Assembly: GCA_035574175.1 (NCBI GenBank) | Contig: DATLZB010000181.1 | Span: forward strand, 1-12,703 | DNA length: 12,703 nt | Origin: DATLZB01 sp035574175 | GTDB lineage: Bacteria; Pseudomonadota; Alphaproteobacteria; Rhizobiales; Hyphomicrobiaceae | Direction: 5' to 3' | In this document: piece by piece, positions 7,340-12,703 of the stretch | How positions within the stretch are numbered: position 1 is the first letter of the stretch | How the letters are laid out: each line of letters begins with the position of its first letter | Made by a program: the position numbers and the translations under genes | The notes under the pieces: model-generated | The model's input: the letters and a program-made list of their open reading frames with translations, nothing else | What the model was told of the DNA's origin: nothing | Database searches by the model: none

Positions 7340-9994
7340 ATGAGTGGCAGCCAAGGCCGCGTCGAGGGCTGTTTGCGGGTGTTCAAGCAGCCCGTGGTGC
7401 ATTTCGGCCTCGCTCTGATCGCCGTCATCTGGATCGCTGCCGTCCAGCAGATCGAGACCGAACGACAGGCGAGCCTAGGCTCGGTTGCCCAGAACACCGC
7501 CAATCTCGCGCGCGTGTTCGAGGAGAACGTCATCAGGTCGATCAGCGAGACCGACAAGGTGCTGCGCTTTCTGCGCCAGCTTCATGCCCAGGGCGCCAAC
7601 GGCGGTGACTGGTCGGCCCTGGTCAGAGAGACGTACCTCGACAGCGATCTCACGCTGCAGCTCGCCGTCATCGACGAAAAGGGCATCCTGATTGCCTCCA
7701 ACGTGGTGTCCGGCCCGGTGCGGCCGATCGATCTCAGCGACCGCGAGCATTTCCGGGTGCACGCGAAGCGGACGACGGACGAATTGTTCATCAGCAAGCC
7801 GGTGCTCGGCCGAGCCTCCAACAAGTGGTCCGTACAGTTAACCCGCCGGTTCAGTCACGCCGACGGCCGTTTCGCCGGCGTCATCGTGGCTTCGCTCGAT
7901 CCCTCACACTTCTCACAATTCTACGAATCCATCCAGCTCGGCAGCGGCGGCGGCATCGCGCTGATCGGGACCGACGGCATCGTCCGTGCCGGCGGTGGAA
8001 CGCATGCGGCTGACCTCGGCAAGGACATGATCGACAACGAGCTGTTCTCGCACGCGAGGTCGAGACCGCACGGGACCTTCACCCACAAGCAGGAGCCCGG
8101 CGGCGTCTCGCGCATCGTCTCCTACCGCAGCGTGCGCGGATATCCGCTGATCGTCACGGTTTCCGCCGACGAGTGGCAGCCCACCAGTTCATGGGCGCGC
8201 AACCGACCGTTCTACCTCGGCACGGCGACGCTGCTCACCATCATCATCCTCGTCGCGATGGGCCTCGCGCTCAGGCACAAGTACGCGCTGTGGGAAAGCG
8301 AGGAGCGTGCCCGCCGCAAGTCGCGCGAGCTGCAACTGACGCTCGAGCACATGAGCCAGGGCATCCTGATGGTCGATCAGGACGAGAAGGTCGCCGTCAT
8401 GAACCGTCAATGCGTGCGCCTGCTCGGCCTGCCGGAAGACACCGACTGCACCGACTGGAACTACAGCAAGCTCGTCGGCCGCCTGGCCGTGGCCGGAGAG
8501 TTCTGCAACGAGCTTGGCACCGTCGAACCGGGAGCGCTTGCCGAGATGAAGCCGTGCGCCGCCGGCGAGGCGCCCTCCACCTACGAGCGCACGCGCCCCA
8601 ACGGCACCGTGCTCGAGGTGCGCAGCAACCCGCTACCCGACGGAGGGTTCGTGCGCACCTTCACCGATATCACGGCACGGCGGCGCACGGAGGCGCAGAT
8701 CGCACATTTCGCCCGCCATGACCCGCTCACCGATCTCGCCAACCGGGTGCTTTTCCGCGAGGAGCTCGATGCGGCGGTGGCCTCGCTCGCCGAGGGTCAG
8801 GCGTTCGCACTCCACGTCATCAATCTCGACCGCTTCAGCAGCATCAACGAGAGCTTCAGCCATTCGGTCGGCGACAAGCTGCTGCGGGCCGTTGCCCAGA
8901 GGCTCGGCAGAGCCCTGCGCCGGAATGACGTGATCGCCCGCATCGGCGGCGACGAGTTCGCGGTGATCCAGATGGAGGCGCCGACGGCGGCGGAGGCCAG
9001 TGCCGTCGCCGAGTACCTGTGCAAGGAGCTGGGTGAACCCTATGCGATCGACGGCCAGCAGGTGCAGATCTCGGCCAGCATCGGCGTGGCGCTGGCGCCT
9101 GCCGATGCCAGTGTGCCCCACGAGCTGATGAAGGCGGCCGACCTCGCGCTCTGCTCGGCCAAGGCGGAAGGGCGCGGCACCTATCGCTTCTTCAAGGACG
9201 AGATGAACGCTGCCCTGCAGGCCCGCCGCACGCTCGAGGTTGAGATGCGCAGCGCCATCGTGGATGGGCGGTTCGAGGTGTATTACCAGCCCATCAACTC
9301 GGTGCTCACCAAGGAGGTATTGGGCTACGAGGCGCTGCTCAGGTGGCACCACCCCGAGCGCGGGCTTGTCCCTCCGCAGGAGTTCATTCCAATAGCCGAG
9401 GAGTGCGGCCTGATCGTTCCGATCGGAGCCTGGGTGCTCAAGCAGGCCTGCTTCGATATGAGCCGCCGGCCGGGCGACAACAGGGTATCGGTCAACCTAT
9501 CGCCGGTTCAGATCAAGCGCCAGGACCTGGTCAAGGCCGTGCAAGAGGCCCTCGACCAATCGGGACTCGCACCCGAGCGGCTCGAACTTGAGATCACCGA
9601 GTCGACGCTCCTGCAAAACGACCAGTTTACGCAGATGCAGCTCCAGCAGATCCGTGCCTTGGGCGTGCGCATTGCCATGGACGACTTCGGCACCGGCTAT
9701 TCCTCGCTGAGCTACCTGCTGAGCTACCCGGTCGACCGCATCAAGATCGACCGCTCGTTCGTCGCCGGCCTCGGCGAGCAACCGGGCTGCGCGGCGATCG
9801 TGCGGGCGATCACGGCGCTCGCCAAGAGCCTCAACATGACCACCACGGCCGAGGGCGTCGAAACGGCCCGACAACTCGAGCTGCTGGCGGAGCTCGGCTG
9901 CGACGAGGCGCAAGGCTTCTATTTCGACGTTCCGCGTCCGGCCAGCGAGGCCTTGCCGGCTTCCGGCAGCGCGCTGCGCGAGGAAGCGGCCTGA
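7340..9994 (+). CDS. Membrane-anchored Cache-PAS-GGDEF-EAL cyclic-di-GMP enzyme
   Basis: I chose ATG 7340 because GGAG at 7330-7333 is 6 bases upstream; ATG 7334 adds only two residues. Numbering here counts from 7334 (886 aa). Order: TM helix about 20-40, periplasmic Cache-like sensor 45-285, TM helix 292-313, PAS about 327-445, GGDEF about 460-620, EAL about 640-875. GGDEF 538-542 is intact, with an RxxD inhibitory site at 529-532. However the first metal-binding Asp of the usual DxD is Asn497, and the following FK is FS, so cyclase activity is doubtful. The EAL domain keeps its ligands: E666 of EAL, N721, E753, D783-D784, K804, E840/E843 and Q860. A c-di-GMP phosphodiesterase is the better prediction, with the GGDEF domain perhaps only binding GTP or c-di-GMP. 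The periplasmic ligand is unknown. It is probably monocistronic. Confidence 0.93.
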   Translation: MSGSQGRVEGCLRVFKQPVVHFGLALIAVIWIAAVQQIETERQASLGSVAQNTANLARVFEENVIRSISETDKVLRFLRQLHAQGANGGDWSALVRETYLDSDLTLQLAVIDEKGILIASNVVSGPVRPIDLSDREHFRVHAKRTTDELFISKPVLGRASNKWSVQLTRRFSHADGRFAGVIVASLDPSHFSQFYESIQLGSGGGIALIGTDGIVRAGGGTHAADLGKDMIDNELFSHARSRPHGTFTHKQEPGGVSRIVSYRSVRGYPLIVTVSADEWQPTSSWARNRPFYLGTATLLTIIILVAMGLALRHKYALWESEERARRKSRELQLTLEHMSQGILMVDQDEKVAVMNRQCVRLLGLPEDTDCTDWNYSKLVGRLAVAGEFCNELGTVEPGALAEMKPCAAGEAPSTYERTRPNGTVLEVRSNPLPDGGFVRTFTDITARRRTEAQIAHFARHDPLTDLANRVLFREELDAAVASLAEGQAFALHVINLDRFSSINESFSHSVGDKLLRAVAQRLGRALRRNDVIARIGGDEFAVIQMEAPTAAEASAVAEYLCKELGEPYAIDGQQVQISASIGVALAPADASVPHELMKAADLALCSAKAEGRGTYRFFKDEMNAALQARRTLEVEMRSAIVDGRFEVYYQPINSVLTKEVLGYEALLRWHHPERGLVPPQEFIPIAEECGLIVPIGAWVLKQACFDMSRRPGDNRVSVNLSPVQIKRQDLVKAVQEALDQSGLAPERLELEITESTLLQNDQFTQMQLQQIRALGVRIAMDDFGTGYSSLSYLLSYPVDRIKIDRSFVAGLGEQPGCAAIVRAITALAKSLNMTTTAEGVETARQLELLAELGCDEAQGFYFDVPRPASEALPASGSALREEAA

Positions 9995-10019
9995 AAGCGG
10001 GGTATCCGCGCCCGCCTTT
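9994..10019 (+). terminator. Possible weak terminator hairpin after the GGDEF-EAL gene
   Basis: AAAGCGGG (9994-10001) can pair with CCCGC and TTT (10011-10015 and 10017-10019) around one bulged C, directly at the stop codon. Only three T residues follow the GC stem, so it is at best a weak intrinsic terminator. Confidence 0.3.
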
Positions 10020-10114
10020 CCGCTCGACGCCAGGCCGACCTTGACAGGCCGGAACACCCGTGCGCTTTTCCGGCTCCGCCGTTGAAAACGCAGCATTCGC
10101 AGGCATGACCGACC

Positions 10115-12205
10115 ATGGCCGATCAGAACAACGCGACAGCGTCACCGCAGGGCGCCTCTGCCGGCCCCGGCTTGAGCCATCGCTACCGCTCGCACACCTG
10201 CGGCGCGCTGCGTAGGGGCGACGTCGGCCGCGGCGTCCGTCTGTCCGGCTGGGTGCATCGGGTGCGCGATCACGGCGGGCTGCTGTTCATCGACCTCAGG
10301 GACCATTACGGCATCACCCAGGTCGTCGCCGACCCGGAGAGCCCGGCGTTCAAGACGGCCGAGACCGTGCGCTCCGAGTGGGTGATCCGCGTCGACGGCA
10401 GGGTGCGCGAGCGGCCCGTGATCGACGGCAAGCCCACGGTCAACCCGGACCTTGCCACCGGCGAGATCGAGGTGGTGGTGAGCGAGATCGAGGTGCTGTC
10501 GGCGGCCAAGGAGCTGCCGGTGCCGGTGTTCGGCGAGCCGGACTATCCGGAGGATTTGCGCCTCCAGTACCGCTTCCTCGACTTGAGGCGCGAAACCCTG
10601 CACCGCAACATCATTCTGCGCACCGAGATCATCGCTTCGATCCGCCGGCGCATGCGGGAAGCCGGCTTCTTCGAGTTCCAGACGCCGATCCTCACCGCTT
10701 CCAGCCCCGAGGGCGCGCGCGACTTCCTCGTGCCCTCGCGCCTGCATCCCGGCAAGTTCTACGCCCTGCCGCAGGCACCGCAGCAGTTCAAGCAGCTCAT
10801 CATGATCGCGGGCTTCGACCGCTACTTCCAGATCGCGCCCTGCTTCCGCGACGAGGACGCCCGCGCCGACCGCTCGCCGGGCGAGTTCTACCAGCTCGAT
10901 CTGGAGATGAGCTTCGTGGAGCAGGAGGACGTGTTCGCGGCGGTGGAGCCCGTCATGCGCGGCCTCTTCGAGGAGTTCGGCCAGGGCAAGCCGGTGACCA
11001 AGGTCTTCCCACGCATTCCTTACGACGAGGCGATCCAGAAGTACGGGAGCGACAAGCCCGACCTCAGGAACCCGATCGTCATGCAGGACGTGACCGAGCA
11101 CTTCCGCGGCTCGGGCTTCAAGGTATTCGCCAGCATGATCGAGAAGGACCCCAAGGCGCGCGTGTGGGCCATCCCTGCCCCCGGCGGCGGCTCGCGTGCG
11201 TTCTGCGATCGCATGAACAGCTGGGCGCAGAAGGAGGGCCAGCCGGGCCTCGGCTACATCTTCTGGCGCGAAGCAACCCTAACAGCGGAACAGCGGTTTG
11301 AGCCCAACCATCCCATCAACAAGCTCGCACGGATCCAGCACATCCATACTCGTAACAAGACAGAAGCTGAGCAGGTGGGTGGTAACTCGCCACGCTTGGG
11401 ACTAGATCAAGATTTGATCCAAAAGACCTTTAATCACAATTGGCCCCCTTTAGACGAGGCCAGCCGAGATCAGCACGCGCGCGAGACTCCGGAGACCTAT
11501 TTCGAAGCAACCGGGCCGATAGCCAAGAATATCGGCGAACAACGCGCGGAATCGATCCGTCAACAGCTCGGGCTGAAGGTCGGGGACGCGGTGTTCTTCG
11601 CCGCCGGCAATCCGGCGAAGTTCTACAAGTTCGCCGGCGAAGCCCGCACCATGATCGGGCGCGAGCTGAAGCTCATCGACGAGAACCGCTTCGAGTTCTG
11701 CTGGATCGTCGATTTCCCGATGTTCGAGTGGAACGAGGAGGAGAAGAGGATCGACTTCTCGCACAATCCGTTCTCCATGCCCCAGGGTGGGCTCGCGGCT
11801 CTCGAAGCCGCGAAGTCCAACGAGGACCTGCTGAAGATCAAGGCTTTCCAGTACGACATCGTCTGCAACGGGGTGGAGCTGTCGTCCGGCGCCATCCGCA
11901 ACCACCTGCCTGAGGTCATGCGCAAGGCCTTCGCCATCGCCGGCTACGGACCGGAGGTGCTGGAAGCCAAGTTCGGTGGCATGCTGAAGGCGCTGCAGTA
12001 CGGTGCGCCGCCGCACGGCGGCATTGCGCCCGGCATCGACCGCATTGTCATGCTGCTGGCCGGCGCCAGCAATCTGCGCGACGTCATCATGTTCCCCATG
12101 AACCAGCAGGCGCAAGACCTGCTGATGGGCGCGCCGAGCGAGGTGAGCCCCAAGCAATTGCGCGAGCTCCACATCCGCCTGGCCCTGCCCGACAGGAAGG
12201 CCTAG
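10115..12205 (+). CDS. aspS: Aspartyl-tRNA synthetase with a 78-codon in-frame insertion
   Basis: Class II AspRS, which charges tRNA-Asp in the cytoplasm; in bacteria using GatCAB it often charges tRNA-Asn as well. Order: N-terminal OB-fold anticodon-binding domain (HRYRSHTCGALR onward, GWVHRVRDHGG), the catalytic core with motif 2 (FRDEDARADR from F244), the GAD-type insertion domain, and motif 3 GIAPGIDR at 636-643. The protein is 696 aa against roughly 590-600 aa for the family. About 20 extra residues are an N-terminal Ala/Ser/Gly-rich tail before HRYRS. Another 78 are residues 389-466, between IFWRE and GPIAKNIG, where family members have only a few residues. The frame is uninterrupted and every visible catalytic motif is present, so the enzyme is probably functional. 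ATG 10115 has only a weak ribosome site; a TTG at 10172 would remove most of the tail but has no nearby ribosome site. Confidence 0.95.
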   Translation: MADQNNATASPQGASAGPGLSHRYRSHTCGALRRGDVGRGVRLSGWVHRVRDHGGLLFIDLRDHYGITQVVADPESPAFKTAETVRSEWVIRVDGRVRERPVIDGKPTVNPDLATGEIEVVVSEIEVLSAAKELPVPVFGEPDYPEDLRLQYRFLDLRRETLHRNIILRTEIIASIRRRMREAGFFEFQTPILTASSPEGARDFLVPSRLHPGKFYALPQAPQQFKQLIMIAGFDRYFQIAPCFRDEDARADRSPGEFYQLDLEMSFVEQEDVFAAVEPVMRGLFEEFGQGKPVTKVFPRIPYDEAIQKYGSDKPDLRNPIVMQDVTEHFRGSGFKVFASMIEKDPKARVWAIPAPGGGSRAFCDRMNSWAQKEGQPGLGYIFWREATLTAEQRFEPNHPINKLARIQHIHTRNKTEAEQVGGNSPRLGLDQDLIQKTFNHNWPPLDEASRDQHARETPETYFEATGPIAKNIGEQRAESIRQQLGLKVGDAVFFAAGNPAKFYKFAGEARTMIGRELKLIDENRFEFCWIVDFPMFEWNEEEKRIDFSHNPFSMPQGGLAALEAAKSNEDLLKIKAFQYDIVCNGVELSSGAIRNHLPEVMRKAFAIAGYGPEVLEAKFGGMLKALQYGAPPHGGIAPGIDRIVMLLAGASNLRDVIMFPMNQQAQDLLMGAPSEVSPKQLRELHIRLALPDRKA
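11269..11278 (+). repeat. Left copy of 10-bp direct repeat flanking the aspS insertion
   Basis: CGAAGCAACC, identical to 11503-11512. The last nine bases encode Glu-Ala-Thr (386-388) in the aspS frame. It fits a target-site duplication of 9-10 bp. Confidence 0.85.
11279..11502 (+). mobile_element. Putative in-frame insertion element inside aspS, unclassified
   Basis: The DNA between the two direct repeats. The repeat period is 234 bp, exactly 78 codons, so the host frame is preserved. All its codons are open in the aspS frame, giving a hydrophilic segment rich in His, Asn, Gln, Arg and Glu with no family resemblance I recognise. By hand count 11279-11503 is about 53% GC (120/225), and 11401-11460 only 25/60, while 60-base stretches just outside are 67-72%. 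Internal structure: a tandem AACAGCGG duplication at 11281-11296 and a hairpin GATCAA-gat-TTGATC at 11405-11419. I see no terminal inverted repeats and no transposase, so it would be a non-autonomous element or a captured fragment. Similar in concept to Rickettsia palindromic elements in protein genes, but homology is not claimed. Confidence 0.7.
11503..11512 (+). repeat. Right copy of 10-bp direct repeat flanking the aspS insertion
   Basis: CGAAGCAACC again, encoding Glu-Ala-Thr (464-466) before GPIAKNIG. Deleting one repeat plus the intervening DNA joins IFWREAT to GPIAKNIG, the arrangement expected of an uninterrupted AspRS. Confidence 0.85.
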
Positions 12206-12236
12206 CGCGGTCGCTTGGTGGCCTTGGGTGCGCGAG

Positions 12237-12554
12237 CTACGGTTCGCGCGGCTCGCTGCCGCGATTGTTCTGCTCTTCCCAGAAATCGATGGTCGACTCG
12301 CGCAACTTGTCGCGGCAGTCGCCGGCGCAGTCGATCCAGCTGCCGCCGGGCAGTCTCACCTCGCGGCCCCACTTGCTCGGCCGGGTGGGGGCGGAAATCG
12401 ACCTCGCGGCCCCATAATAAGCGCTGGTCGCGGTTACCCACTCATATCCGTCGGCCGACTTCGCCGAGCGTCTGCCGGCCGCTTCGGTGAGGTCGCTCGC
12501 GCCGGCGAGTACGCCCACAACAACAACCGCGACGAGGGGCCATCGGAATGCCAT
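12237..12554 (-). CDS. Small exported protein of unknown function
   Basis: 105 aa, starting with ATG at 12554-12552. The same strand carries AGGGAGG at 12566-12560, 5 bases before the ATG, which rules out the longer frame from 12581. The N-terminus (MAFRWPLVAVVVVGVLAGAS) is a classical signal peptide, with cleavage likely near TEAAG around residue 25. The mature part of about 80 residues contains YEWVTATSAYYG and a C-terminal region, VRLPGGSWIDCAGDC followed by TIDFWEEQ, with two Cys four residues apart that could form a disulfide or bind a metal. Similar Cys-pair, WIDC-type small exported proteins occur in alphaproteobacteria as I recall them, without assigned function. It converges on aspS, with 31 bases between the genes. 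Its upstream region has been replaced by an IS630-type element that ends at the ribosome site. Confidence 0.8.
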   Translation of the reverse strand: MAFRWPLVAVVVVGVLAGASDLTEAAGRRSAKSADGYEWVTATSAYYGAARSISAPTRPSKWGREVRLPGGSWIDCAGDCRDKLRESTIDFWEEQNNRGSEPREP

Positions 12555-12566
12555 GGGGACCTCCCT

Positions 12567-12703
12567 AGTACCCTGAATCATAAATCCGAGAAACGTGGTT
12601 TGAGGCGTTTTTGATGGACGACAGCCTTGGTCCAGACGAAGGGCTTGGCGCGGGCGTTGTAGCTATCGACGAACGCATTGATGTGATTCCTGAGCTGTTG
12701 GAC
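12567..12703 (-). mobile_element. End of an IS630-family insertion sequence (partial)
   Basis: The transposase C-terminus lies at 12578-12703 and the element continues beyond the window. IS630-type elements duplicate a TA dinucleotide, often within CTAG. CTAG occurs at 12565-12568, and another TA at 12569-12570, so the tip is at about 12567-12571. The partner end is not visible, so the exact boundary is unproven. Confidence 0.65.
12578..12703 (-). CDS. IS630-family transposase, C-terminal 41 codons (partial)
   Basis: Read on the minus strand from the window edge, the frame is open for 41 codons to the stop TGA at 12580-12578. The peptide includes HINAFVDSYNARAKPFVWTK followed by VVHQKRLKPRF, the characteristic end of IS630-type DDE transposases (I-x-x-Y-N-x-x-A-x-P-F-x-W-T-K). 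The catalytic DDE residues lie outside the window, so intactness cannot be judged. It points toward the exported-protein gene, whose ATG is 23 bases beyond the transposase stop, so transcription of the element could run into that gene. Confidence 0.8.
   Translation of the reverse strand, partial: VQQLRNHINAFVDSYNARAKPFVWTKAVVHQKRLKPRFSDL

Noticed and set aside
8633..9352. 239-codon minus-strand open frame opposite the GGDEF domain
   Set aside because: Antisense shadow; the sense strand encodes an unmistakable GGDEF domain.
10041..10069. Promoter for aspS with a perfect TTGACA at 10041-10046
   Set aside because: The 16-18 base spaced positions give CGCTTT, GCTTTT or CTTTTC, not a convincing -10 element; left unannotated.
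10142..11101. 319-codon minus-strand open frame opposite aspS, and a similar one at 11450-12172
   Set aside because: Low-complexity antisense translations without motifs; aspS is certain on the other strand.
11279..11502. Intein or intron in aspS
   Set aside because: Too short for an intein, no Cys/Ser start or His-Asn end, and the flanking direct repeat is not expected; no splice-type RNA motifs seen.
11279..11502. Frameshift or sequencing error explaining the odd aspS segment
   Set aside because: The frame is identical on both sides and both junctions lie at exact repeat copies; an error would not add 234 in-frame bases.
1..12703. CRISPR array, tRNA or rRNA genes, phage genes
   Set aside because: No regularly spaced repeats, no cloverleaf with a GTTC-type T-arm, and no ribosomal or phage sequence noticed on either strand.

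Overview
The window is GC-rich, densely coded bacterial chromosome. The methyltransferase aside, every large gene belongs to a recognisable family. The AspRS variant (residues 636-643 read GIAPGIDR, and motif 2 carries an extra Gly in DRSPGEF), the Cache-PAS-GGDEF-EAL architecture and the small exported Cys-pair protein near the right end fit an alphaproteobacterium, probably Hyphomicrobiales/Rhizobiales or a close relative. This placement is recognition from memory, not a database result.

Layout. (1) Bases 1-4795 hold a tight plus-strand operon: prkA (5' end cut by the window edge), a yeaH/DUF444 VWA-like protein, and a spoVR/ycgB homologue that overlaps yeaH by one base. This is the conserved PrkA-YeaH-SpoVR stress and stationary-phase module. 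(2) 4980-6050 encodes an orphan SAM-methyltransferase-like protein preceded by two short perfect inverted repeats. (3) 6057-6179, minus strand, is a 40-codon ORF with a good Shine-Dalgarno site that would make a single-pass membrane microprotein. (4) 6322-7181 is a TauE/SafE-family permease with a well-formed sigma70-type promoter. (5) 7340-9994 is a membrane-anchored Cache-PAS-GGDEF-EAL c-di-GMP enzyme whose leader contains several inverted repeats. (6) 10115-12205 is aspS. (7) 12237-12554, minus strand, is a small exported protein of unknown function. (8) 12578-12703, minus strand, is the C-terminus of an IS630-family transposase.

The most unusual feature is inside aspS. The protein is 696 aa, against roughly 590-600 aa for the family. 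Most of the excess is a block of 78 codons in the GAD-domain region, bounded by a perfect 10-bp direct repeat (11269-11278 and 11503-11512). The block is open in the aspS frame and less GC-rich than its surroundings. It looks like an in-frame mobile insertion tolerated inside an essential housekeeping gene, comparable in principle to the in-frame palindromic elements of Rickettsia, though I do not recognise the sequence. Removing one repeat unit restores a normal AspRS junction.

A second mobile-element event lies 1.05 kb downstream. The IS630-type element ends at the Shine-Dalgarno sequence of the exported-protein gene and so has replaced that gene's natural promoter region. No tRNA, rRNA or CRISPR array was seen, and no gene-free stretch exceeds about 235 bases.
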